Below are positions 13,401 through 25,400 of a DNA stretch of 64,000 nucleotides, piece after piece. The notes under the pieces are model-generated. The model ran no database searches, had not been told where the DNA came from, and was given only the letters and a program-made list of their open reading frames with translations. This stretch comes from Streptomyces sp. T12 (lineage in GTDB: Bacteria > Actinomycetota > Actinomycetes > Streptomycetales > Streptomycetaceae): NCBI RefSeq assembly GCF_028736035.1, contig NZ_CP117866.1, positions 10,457,001 to 10,521,000 of the forward strand, in the 5' to 3' direction. A program made the position numbers and the translations under genes. How positions within the stretch are numbered: position 1 is the first letter of the stretch; each line of letters starts with the position of its first letter.

Positions 13401-16400
13401 ACGACCTCGACCGCTTCCTCGGACGGCACATCGGTCACCAACTCCCGCCCGGCGTCCGGCTGTTCGGTCGGCGTCAGCCACTCACTCAGGTCCGCGTCCG
13501 ACGGGAGCATGAGGTACAGGCCGTCGGGGACGGTCACCCGCAGCTGTCCGTCGCGTCCGGTCAGGACCAGGCCGACCGTGGCCTTGTAGTAGTGATACGG
13601 CTGCTTCGCCCGCTCCCGGTTGGTCTCGTCGACGTCCTCGGCCTCACCCGAAGCCTCCTGGCTGCGGTTCCATCCGTAGGTGTACGGGGCACGGTTGATG
13701 AACCGGGGGCCCTCCTCCGGGTCCTTGCCGCCTTCCAGACCGGCCCCGAAGAACCACCCGGAGGACTCCTTGACGGGATCCTTCTCCGCCTCGTGACTCT
13801 GCACGTAGTGACGGGCCTTGAAGACGGCGGGGTCGACCGGGCCGATGCGCGCGACGCCTCGCACGTCCATGCCGACGGTGACGCCGTGCTTGCCCACCCG
13901 CATCACGTACTCGTGCTTCAGCAGCTTCTCGAAGCTCGCCCGCAGCATGTTCTCGCCCGTGTAATGGGCGTACACCGCGCCGGCCGCGATCTGCGGCCCG
14001 GGGACGTTCCAGGTCGCCGGGGCCAGGCCCGCCAGGTTCTCGCGCTGCACCCGCGAGGGGGCCGCGGCCAGCGCCGCCCACTGGTGCACCGCCGCGTGCG
14101 CGGGCAGCGCCCACGGGTGGCCGTCCTCCAGCAGCCGGTCCAGCAGGGGCGTGGGCGTCGTACTGGCGGACGGCTGCTGATCGCCGACGGCCGGCACCCA
14201 CTCCGGGTCGGTGCCATGGGCGCGGGCCGGCGCGGGCGGCAGCTCGCCGGGGGTGACCAGGTGGCCCGGGACCAGCAGGCGCACCTCGCCGGACACGGTG
14301 CCGGCACCGGCATCGGCGTTCTCCGGCTCCGGGAAGCTCTTGACGAACGTCTGCTGTGCCTGCCACCACGCGGAAGCGTCCTGGTGGTGCCCGGTCCAGC
14401 CGGCCACCGTCAGCGCGGTGCCGCGCACCAGGCCGAGGGGAGCGCGCAGTACGTCGGGCAGCTCGTGCGCGAGACCCATCCGTACGTGGAACGTCAGCTC
14501 GTGGGCGAACTCGACGGAGCCCTCCCGGGTCTGCGCCCGGTAGATCTCCATCTCCTTCTCGGACTTCTCGTGGCCGACCTCGGTCGCCCGGTGGTAGCCG
14601 GCCTCGATCTCCGGGCCGACATGGATCCCCTCGCCGAACAGGGCACGCCCCACGAAGGCGGCCTGCCAGCCGAAGGACGTCGACGTCGACGTGCCGGTGG
14701 CCCGCACCGCCTGGTTGCGCAGCGTCAGCCGTACGTCCGGCCGGTCGAGCTGTTCCCGTGGCCGTCCCGCCTCGGCGGTGGCGTGCACCCACAAGTAGCG
14801 GGCGCCGAAGGCGGACGGGACGGCGAGCCAGCGCGACACGCCGCCACCCGTCAGCAACGCGTACTGGCTGAGCAGGGCCTCGGAGGAGAAGGACTTCTCC
14901 AGTTCGCGCAACAGCAGGTTCGGGCGGTACCCGTCGCCGCGGTCCCGTATCAGGCCCTGCTCGCCGAGCCACCCCTTCATCAGGTCCAGCACACCGTCGG
15001 CACGCAGCACCTCGGCGTGGGCCACTCCCGGCAGGAGTACGGGGTCCACGTGGCCCGTAGGCTCCTGCGGCGCTCCCACGGTCAGGTCCGCCGGCTCCGG
15101 CAGGCCCAGATCCGCGATCCGCCGCTCGGGTACCAGGAACTCCATTCCGTCCGCGACGTGGACGACCTGCGTCGTGCTGGACATGTGGCGGCCGGCGCCG
15201 GTCACCCGGTCTACCAGGCCGGGGCTCTTCCACCGGAACACGGTGAGCTCGAACACCGGGTCCGCGCGGTAGGTGTGGGTGGTACCGCCGTAGGTGGCAC
15301 GGGTGATGCCCACCGGGCCCGCGCTCGTGCTCCGCTCACTGCCGCGCCCCCACTCCCAGCCCGCCTTGGCGGTGGTCGTGACCTTGGCGTGCCCCCACGT
15401 CGCTTCCTTGTCACCGGCCTCGAGACGCAGGCCGGCACCGGCGTTCAGGCCGACCGAGCGCTCCTGTCCGCTGCCGCTCTCGTGCTGTGCCTGCCCCTGC
15501 GAGTACTGCTCGATCTCCACGTCATCGCCCTGCTCGGCATGGGCGGTGAGGTGCCTGGGCTCGGCGACGACCATCCGGACGCGGAGCATGTGGTGCCAGC
15601 CGCCGGCGGTGCTGGGCAGGTCGACCCGCAGGCCGCTCGGTCCGACCAGGTCCGCGAGGTGGGCCGCCAGTTCCGTGGACGAGAAGGTCCGGTGCAGCTC
15701 CGCGGGCCAGTTCCCCCAGTCCTCCAGCCAGCTCTCGGGCAGCCCGTCGGCCCGCTGGAACAGCCGTGCCGCGGCGAGCGGCAGGTCGCGGGGGGTGAGG
15801 AAGGCCGGGAAGACGCCGGCGACGTTGCCGGGGCGGAAGCCGGTCGTCGGCTGCGGCAACGCGTCCAGCTCTCGTACCTGACCGACCGCGCGCACGGTGT
15901 CCGCGGTGACCGGCTGGGCCGGGACGTGCTGGTGCGGCACGACGATCCGCGCCACCACGTCGCCGGGCCGGTCGATCCACCACCGCTGCGGCGAGTGGCC
16001 GGCCGAGCGCACCGACAGCTCGTAGACGACGTTGTAGTGGTGCTCGTCGACGGAGCCGACGGTCTCCGTACGCCGGTACGACTTGGCGCCACCGGCGAAC
16101 TGGCTGCTCCGGCTGGACCCACCGCCGATCGAGAAGCCGAAGTTGCCCAGTTGCAGGCGAAGGGTCTTCTTCAGCTGCACGGACACCCGGCCGCCCAGCT
16201 GGAAGTCGACGCTCCAGGAGGTCGCCCGGCTGCCCGTCGTCGCGGCGCTCTCCAGTGCCCGGGCGTTGACGATCATCGGGTAGGCGTCCACGTCGGTCCG
16301 GCCGTGGATCCGCTCCAGCAGCCGCGCTCCCACCGACACGGTGTACGTACGGCCGCCCAGGGTGATGTCGTGCGTCACGCCCGCCAGCAGCCGCGGCAGG

Positions 16401-19400
16401 TCGCCCTCCAACGCCGGGCGGTCGAACCACGCGACCAGTTCGTCCTGCGCCTTCGACCAGTCGGGCGAACGGCCGCCCGTCAGCTGCCGGTGCAGCGTCG
16501 CCAGGGCGGTGCGGACCTGGGGGAGCACCAGCTCCGAGCCGGGCAGGGCGATGGCCATGCCGAAGCCCTGACCGAGCCGGGACGCCAGTGCGAGCGGCTC
16601 GCGCGGATGCGGCGGCGGCGCGTTGTCCCGCCAGGTGTCCAGCCTGGCCGGCCTCTGATACGCGGACTCCGGCAGCCCGACACCGTGGTCCGCGGCCAGG
16701 ACCAGCAGCCGCACCACGTTCGGCTGCGCGTCGACGGGACCGTCCAGGGCGGGCGCCTGCGTTCGCAGCGGCGGTGCGTCCTCGCCCAGCAGCCGCTGCT
16801 CGAAGTCGGCGGCCTCCCGGCCGGGGACGCCGAGCTCCGCGTCGACGACGTGCTCCACGGGGGCGATGCGGCGGCTGCCGGACTCGACCTCCGCCTCCAC
16901 CGTCACCCGCAGCCCTGCCCGGTAACGGGCCTGCTCGCTGGTCGCGTTCAGGACGGTGTGGCTCATCGCCACCTCGGCCAGACCGTGCCCGGCGTCGCGG
17001 CTTCGGTCGTACGTCAGCGCGGCGGAGGGCATGAAACGGACCTCGCCCTTGGTCCCGCCGCCGCTGGCCACGCCGAGCGACAACCGCCCCTTGTCCATCC
17101 GCGAACGGGCGGTGGTGATGCCGATACCGGAGTCCTCGCGCACCGCGACCCCGGGGGCGTCACCGAGGTACTGCAGGTCGTGGATCCGCGCCCGGATGCT
17201 GAAGCGGCCACGGAACCGGGCCCCGCCCGCGCGGACGTCCACCCGGCTGGTCAGTACGCCGTTGCCGAGCAGGTACCTGCTGCGGTTGCGGGCCGACTTC
17301 TCGTTGAGGCGGGACAGCACCGTCTCCGCGATCTGCCGCACCGCCTCGGCGGGCAACCCCGCGGAGCGCAGGTTGCGTTGCAGCCGGGCCGCCACCGGCT
17401 CCAGGTCGATGGCGTTGAGCACCTCGCGGGCGTGGTGCGGGTGGGACACACCGGTGCCCTGCCGGGTGGGCTCGTCCGCCGTCTCCGGGCGCGGCCCGCC
17501 CGGCCGGGTGAAGTCCGAGGGCAGGTCCACCGTCACCGCGGCCGGCACGACCAGCGACTCGTCCCCGGAGAGGTACGGGCGCCGCTCGCCGTCCACGTAG
17601 ACGCGCAGATGCGCCCCGCCGGCCAGGAACCGGAGCATGTCCCGCACGAAGACCTTGCGGCCCGCCACCACGCTGCGTTCGAGTTCCGTGGCCTGCTGGC
17701 GGCTCCACTGGCCGCCGACCAGCGGGATCGCGGGCAGCAGGGAGCCGGCGCCCTGGGCGAGCGACAGGGCCGTGAGCGGGACGACGTCGGCGCCGTGCGG
17801 CCGTTCGACCGCGGTCTTGGTCGTCGCCGACTGCCCGGCGAACGACACCTTGTACTCGCGCACCGCCGTATCCGCCCCGGGATCAGCCGGTGCGGGCGTG
17901 AGCTGCTTCAACACCGGCCGCACCCACACCAGTTGATCCCCGGCCGCCACCAGCAGGCCCTGCTGCAGCGCCCGGTCCCAGACGGCGGCGGGGGTGGCGG
18001 AGTGCGCGCCCTCGCTGGCCAGCAGCTTGCGTATCGCGTCGTGGATGCCGTCGATCAGCTCGGTACTGTCCCCGGGCCGCGTCACCTCATAGGTGATCCG
18101 CTCCGCCCACTGCCGCGCCGTGTCCTCGTCGAACGCCTGGGCGTCATGGACGGTCACCTCACCCAAAGCGCCCCGCTCCACGTACCACGGCACTTCGGCG
18201 GCGGGCGCGTCTTGCGCGGCTTCCTGCGGGTCGGCCGGGCGGTTCGCCGAGGTGGAGGCGACCGCGGGTGTGGGGGCGAGCGCCTCCTCGGACGCGGGCG
18301 CCTGCCGCGCCGTGTCGGTCTCCGCGGGCTCGCGGTCTGTGACTTGCTCCGTGGTGCGGGTTCGTTTGGGCCGGTGGATGGCGTCCGGGGCGAGGTCTTC
18401 GTCCGTGCGGCCGCGCTTGCGCGCAGGGGCTTCGACCGGGGCGACGGTCTCCGCCGTGCCGGCCGCCGGCTGCGGCGTCGCCCTCTCCTCGGGCTCGCGG
18501 TCCGGGATTTCCTCCGTGGTGTGGGTTCGTTTGGGCCGGCGGATGTCGTCCGGGGCGAGGTCCTCGTCCGTGCGGGCGCGCTTGCGGGCACCGACCCCGC
18601 CCGGTGCGAGGGGCTCCGCCGTCGTATCGCCCTCGGTACGCACGTCCTCCGCATCGCGTACGTCCCCCGATGTACGCGTCGCCTCGGTCGCGCTCGGCTC
18701 TTCCGCGGCCCGGACCTGCTCAGCGGCGGCGGAAGGGTGCCCGGAGTCGCGTACCTCCTCGGCCGTACCCGGCTGTGCCGCCTCCCGCCGGGGCGAGGTC
18801 GCGAGGAGGTCGGCCAGCGTCGGGCTCGGGTGGCTGATGCTGATGACCGCACGGCGGAGGGCGGCCGGGCCGTCGGCGGGGCTCGTGCCGAGCGGGTACT
18901 CGCGGCCGCGTGACGTGACGACGACGGGGAAGTCGGCGGCGTGCAGCTCGGGCGGTGCTCCCGCCGCCCGCAGGTGCTCGCGCAGGCGCTCGGCGAAGGC
19001 CGCGGCCACCGCCTCCGCGCGCTGCTCGCCCCGCCGGATGGCCCGACCGTAGTGGGGCCGTCCGAGCGCGGTGCCGTTGCCGTGACCGCTGATGGACACG
19101 ACGGGCAGCGCTCGTCCCCGCTCGAAGGCCGCCACACCCTCCTGCGCCGTGATCGCGGCCAGTGCGTCGACGGCTCGCCGGGCGTCGGCGGACAGTTGGT
19201 GCGAGCCGCCCTCGAAGCGGATGTGCCGGGTGACCGGCTGCGGGGTCCGTATCTGCCGGGCCGCGCGGTCGAAGTGGTACGCCACCTCGGTGTCCGGATC
19301 GGTCACCCGGAAGCCACCGGGCACCACCTCGGCGTGCGACCCCGCCACGGCGTCGCCCTGCGGTAGGAGCCGGGCCGCGCGCAGGGCGCCGTCCGGTGCG

Positions 19401-22400
19401 AACCGGAGCCGTACGCGCTGACCGGCGAGCGCATTGCCCCGGTACGTGGTCAGCGGCCGTTCCATCGACTCCAGCACCCGGTCGGCGTCGTAGTGCCAGG
19501 TCACCGGGCCGTCGGCCAGGCCGTCGGCGTGCACCACCAGCCCGCCGTCCGCCGTCTGCTCGACCCGCAGGTCGATGCCGGACACCGTGGACAGCAGCCG
19601 TCCCGACTCCGCGTCGACCCGGATGACGTGGTCGGTGCCGGGCAGCGCGATGTCCTCGTGCTCGGCGACGGGTTCCAGTCGAGAAACGGCACCGCGCGTG
19701 ATCGTCGGCGCGTCGGGTGCCGCCGTGGCCGGTACCGCTTGACGTGCGTCGGTCCCGGCGGTCGCGGGCCCGGAGGCCTGTGCGACCGGTGCGGACGCGA
19801 CGGGGCGGTCTGCCAGCTCCGAGCGGCTGGAGACGGGATCGAGGGCACCGGTCTCCCGCGTCAGGGGCGACCGGATCCGGTCGAGCTGGTCGAGGACCCG
19901 CGCCAGCTCCGCACCCGGCTGTCGTGCGCCCAGCGCCTGGGTGATCCGGCCGTGCATGTCGGTGGCGAAGCCGCGGTATTCGTCGTTTCGGGCCGGGAGG
20001 GTGGTGCTGTCGCCGATCTTGAACTGGTAGTCGTCGAGTATCTCCCCGCGCCTCTTGCGCAGTTCGCCGAGCGCCCGGCGCAGCTCGCGCGGCACGTCCC
20101 CCCGCAGCTCCTGCAACGCGCCGATGAGGTGCTCATGGAGGGCGTCGAAGCCGGAGCGGATCGCGAACCGCTCATCCATGTGCGCACGGTGGATATGGCC
20201 CAGTTGCCGGTCGGCGGTCCTGCGCTGACCGCGCACGGTGGGCTGCGCCTCGCTGAGGCTGTAGTCCACCGGCTTCTCCGACGGGTTGCTGCTGAGGAAC
20301 TTCTCGTACTCGTCGTAGAGCGCCTGCGAGATGCGCGCCTGGGCGGCCCAGGGGCTCACATAGTCGCGGACGAACACATCGATGGCCGACCGCTTGCCGG
20401 CATGGTCGTTGATGCCGTTCTTGAGGTGCTCGGGAGCGTGCCTGTCGAAGTACGCCTCCACCTGCTTCCTCGACAGGTACTTGTCGCCGGGGTCGCGCAG
20501 CCTGGGGTTGTTGTGGTGGGCCGCGACGATTTCCCGGAGCGTCCTCGCCATGCCCTCGTACCTGGCGGGACTGACGAAGCCGTTGCCCTCGGTGAAGACG
20601 GGGTACTCGGGCATGCCCTCGTTCGGGACGCCGAGCTTGCCGCGGAGTTCGCTGATGGGCCGGACATCGCCCCAGGAATCTGGTCGGCCGTCCGTCTCTC
20701 CGTCCGTGTAGGTGCGCAGCGAGTTGGGCAGGGCCGTCCGGCGGAGCTGTTCGAGGGAGCGAGGATTCCTGATGCCGAACTGGTTGGACGCGAAATGCTT
20801 GTCGACGTTGAGGTCCTCCGGGGCCTCGCCGTGCCGGTACTCGGAGAGCCCGGACTGGTGCTCGGTGACCGCGCCACGCGAGATCTCGTTGGCGACGCGC
20901 AGCGGCACCAGGAAGGACCGGATCATCGGCTCGGCCGCGTTGTCGGCCTGGTACTTGTCGATCCATTTGATCTGACGCAGGGGCTGGCCGACGCTGACCC
21001 AGAGAACCCTTTCGCTGTGGTCGTCGGCTCCGGTGTGGATCTGGACGACGCCGTTCCCGTCCTGACCGACGTCCTTGAACCGCGGTTTGTCGACGCCCAG
21101 TGCGTCGCCGAACACGGCCGAATAGACGGGCACATACGGTTCACGGTCGATGACGACGACCTCGGGGATGTCGCGGTTGATGAAACCGCCTCCCCTGGTG
21201 CCTCTGACGCGGCTCGCGCTCACGTACTCGGCGCCGGGCACGGCCATGGCGCGCCGATCGGCGTCGAAGGGGTTCAGAGCCCGGTGCGCGATGTTGACCG
21301 ACTCGTCGGCGTACTGGGTGTCCGGAAGGGTGTCGATCAGCTGCCGGACCTCGCGGACCCAGTCCGCCCGGTGCTGCGGAGCGACACCGTCCAGGAACGT
21401 GCCGATGCTCTGCCGCAGTCGCTCGGGATCAGGGTGGGGCCTGACCACCATGCTCTTCAGTTCGTCGCGGAACTGCCCGAACCGCTCGTGCTCCGCGGGG
21501 TCCACCGGGGTCCGGCGGGCATTCGGCGCCGTCGTCCGCGCCGCGGTCGACCCCGTCAGCGGGTGGTCGCGGACGACCGGGCCGGAGTCCGCGGCGTTCT
21601 CGATGGCTGCCAGGTACTCCGCCGGAACGCCCGGGGAGGGTGCCTCGATGACGTCGGCCATGATGCCGCTGCCGCTGGACTTCCCGGCGCTGTTGCGGAA
21701 GACCGAGTCCGCGGCGTAGTAGGTGTCCGGCAGACCGGTGAAGTGACCGAACTCGTGCAGGCCCAGCAGGTCGTTGAGCTGCTGCCGCCGCACCAGTTCG
21801 GCGGGGCCGAGCTCGGGAGCCTCGCTGTGCATCCGCAGGTGCAGCTGGTCGGAGCGGCCGGGCTCGGGCGACAGGCTGAGCTCGATCGCCTCGGGGTGGT
21901 CCGGGACATGGCTCAGGTCGAGGTCGATGTGGAGCTGGTCGCCCGAGCGGGGAAGCCGCAGGCCGGTGTTGAAGTGGCCGTCCAGCGCCTGCCGCCAGCG
22001 GGCCTCGAAGTCCCTGAGCATGTCCTGGTGGAAGCCGTCGCCGAACCGCACCGGCAGATGCAGGCTCAGGTTCCGCACCCAGCGGCCGTCCTCGGCCTGG
22101 ATCCGGCGCACCCAGGCCCGGATGAGGGTGCTGCTGCCGGGCAGCGTGCCGTCGCCGGCCGGCCGTCCCCGCTCGGGGTCGAAGCGCTCGGTCCGCAGCT
22201 CGCTGCCGACCGCGTCGGCCCGGCGGTGCCGCCACTGCTCGGGCCGCACCGGATCCGCCGCCGGAAACTCCAGCTGCTGCGACGGGTGACCGACCCCGCT
22301 CCGTTCGGCCGATGCCCCGGCCGGCGCCTGCGAGGTCCGTCGGCCCCCTGTGCCCAGGAGACCCTCCGCCGTACCGCCCTCGCGCCGGCCCTTCGCCAGC

Positions 22401-25400
22401 CTCTCGGCCAGCTTCATGCCTTCGTAGTCCCCCCGGCCGGGACCGCCGTGCAGGTGGATCTCCTGCGCCACCCGCATGGTGTGCCAGTACTGCTCGGGAT
22501 CGCGTTTGAGCAGCATCGGACTGATCAGGCGGTGCCCAGCCACGGAGTTCAGGGGTTCGTCGACCTCCAGATCGAACGGGTTGGACCTCCGGGTGACGAA
22601 GACGGCGCTGTCCCAGAGGGCGTGAGACTTGCGGAGCGTCATCTCCGCCAGCCGCTGGGCGAACCGCCGCAGTTCCTCCGGCACCTCCACCGGCCCCGAC
22701 ACCGGGGTCTCGGCGGCCATGGCGGTCCTGCCCCGCTCCAGGAGCTGCTCGACCTCCTGGACGGTCACCGGCCTCGTCACCTCGGTGTTGACGGAGGTCG
22801 GGTCGAACCTGGGGTTGGCGGTCCACTTGCCCCTGATGTGCTTGTGCTGCGCGTCCTTGATGTACTGCGCCTGCTTGATGAACTGCGGGCGGATACCACC
22901 GGGGAACGCGATCTCGTGCTCTTCGGTGTGCGGGTTCCCGGCCTTCGCGCGTTCCACATCGGCACCGAAGTCCTCGGGCAGATCGTCGAACCGGTGGTCC
23001 TTCAGTGTCTCGTTGACGTCGATGCCGCCCGGCGCGTGGATCTCGTACCTGAACTTCGCGGGGTGGGTGTAGTTGTCGTCCTTCGACGTGCTGACGAACA
23101 TCGAAGGGCCCCACGCGACGACGTACTTCGCCATGTCGGCGTTCTCGGTGCTCTTGGACGCGAAGCCGTGCTTGAAGACGACCTTGGGCGGCCGCAGGTC
23201 GTAGCGCCACAAAGGTTCGTAGGAGTCGCGCCAGACGACGCCCTCCGGACGCAGACCCGTGAGGTCCAGCGTGCGGTCGACGGCCGCGGCGAGCCGGTCC
23301 GGCACGATCAGCGACTGGCCGCGCGGCGCTCCGTCCTCGCCGAATTCCCAGCGGAGCCGCGTCTCCTCCTGCCCCGGCACCGGGAGGGTCACCGCCATCC
23401 CGCCGTCACCCGTGCGCCGGATGTCCGCGCCCGGCACCGGAGAACCGTTCCTGTCGATCAGCCGCGGCGCGTTGACCACACCGGACGGGGTGTCGAACCG
23501 CGCGACATGGTGGATCCCCGGCAGCGGCACGTCCCGGTACCTGAAACCGCCGTCCGCCCCGAAATGCAGTTCCTCCCCGGTGCCGGTGCCGGTGCCGGTG
23601 CCGGTGCCAGTGCTGGTGCTGGTGCTGGTGCTGGTCACGATGAAGCTTCCGTCCGCGCCGGCCCGCACCGAGCGGTCGGGGAGCGGCAGACCGTCGGGGC
23701 CCACGAGCTCCAGCCGATCCGGGGTCGCGGAGGTCGCGTCACCCGGGACCCGCATGATCCGCGCCCCCTGCTCCGACAATGCCCCGGCCCCGAGCAGAGG
23801 CAGCTCCGCCGGCCCCTCGGAGGTGCGCGCCTGACCGCCGAGGGTGGCCGCACCCGACGCGTCCGCACCCGACGCGTCCGCGGTCGGGCTTTCGCCGGAC
23901 GACGGGGCCTCGACAGGGGCGCCGCGGACGTCAACCCGCTGTTCCGTGGGCGTTCCGGCCTCGTCGAGCCGGGTCGGGCCGTCGCCCGGGAGCGCCAGAT
24001 CCACCGTCGGGCGGCCGGAAGCACCACCCCGCAACATCTCCCGTACGACATCGACGCCGCGCTCTGCGGCCAGGCCCTGGGCGACCTCGATGGCCTTCGC
24101 GATGCGGTCCGGCGCTCCCTGGTTCTCGTGCAGGGTCTGCGCCACGCGCATGGTGGACCAGAACTGCTGGGGATCACGCTGCCGCATGCCCTCGCCGGGG
24201 CGGCCGAAGGCCGGCGGGAAGGGGTTGTGCTGCGCGGTGACGCGCGAGGCCTCCGTCCAGAGCTGACGTGCCGTCGGCTCGTCCAGCTTGCCGAACCGCT
24301 GCTCGGCGAAGTGGTGCAGCGATGCGTCGGGCGCGACGTCGCGGACGTCCTGTTCCGTCGTTCCGTCCTGGACGTCCTGCGCGCCCAGCACGTCGGGGGC
24401 GTTCTGCCACAGCTCGGTCGTCGAGGGCTCCTCGGCCTGCGTCGCGGGACGCACCCCGTCGGCCTGCCGCTGGACCGGGGAATCGCCGGTCTCCGGACCG
24501 GGCCGCGTCACGGACGGCGTCGCCGAGGTGTCCTGGGCGGGCGTGGGGGTGGAGTCCTGGTGCTCGATCTCCGCGAGGGTCCGCTCCAGGTCCTCGATCT
24601 GCGGGACACGCGAGGGCATGGTTGCCCGGTCGACGCGTGGACCGGATGTCGGCGCGGTGGGCAACTCCGTTTCGGCCGCGGGACGGGAACGCTGGGCCTG
24701 CGTCACGTCGGACCCGGGGCGAGGCGCGGCGGGCTCGACACGCTGCGGCTGCGCCTGCGCGGACGTCGCCGGCTGCCCCTGGACTGCGGGCGCATCGGCC
24801 GGACGCACCAAGGGACTCACCGGTGCACTGGGCAGACCCTCGATTTCGGAGGCGATCCGGTCGGCCGCCTCGTCGGACAGCGGCACGCGCGGCTCGTCCC
24901 CGACGGGGCGCTGCTCGGACGGGACCGTGGCATCGGCGCCCGGCAGGTCCGACAGCGGACCGGGCCGACCGGCGGCGGTCGATGGCTCCGGGCGGGGCGT
25001 CGGTGCGGTCGGCTGGACGGCGTCGGCGCTCGGCTGGGTTTCCGGCCTGCTGGTGGGGGCGCTGGGCAGGTCGTCGAGCTCGTCCAGGGTGAATGAGGTG
25101 TGCTCGTCGGGCTCCTGGCGTAGGAACTGCTGCTCCTGTTGTGTGGTGGTCGACGGCTCTGGCCGGATGGCCGGTGCGGTCGGCAGGGCGTCCGGCTGGG
25201 TGGTGCCGGCGCTCGGCTGGGTTACCGGCCTGCTGGTGGGCACGTCGGGCAGGGCGCCCAAACCGTCGGTGGGAGCGGTCGGCAGGGCGTCGGGCTGGGT
25301 GGTGGGGGCGCTGGGCAGGTCGTCGAGCTCGTCCAGGGTGAACGAGGTGTGCTCGTCCGGCTCCTGGCGCAGGAACTGCTGCTCCTCCTGCGTGCGCGCG

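Noticed and set aside
20690..21160. Possible third enzymatic domain after the metzincin (residues about 2530-2690)
   Set aside because: It has the look of a folded domain (VVVIDREPYVPVYSAVF), but I could not match it to a family or find catalytic motifs.
4055..25096. Very long open frames on the plus strand (4055-11101, 12986-18913, 19493-25096)
   Set aside because: They lie antisense to the giant gene, and high GC at its third positions removes stops there. Their translations are Arg/Leu/His/Val-rich with no recognisable motif, while the minus strand carries ART, metzincin and WXG100-like signatures and a ribosome site.
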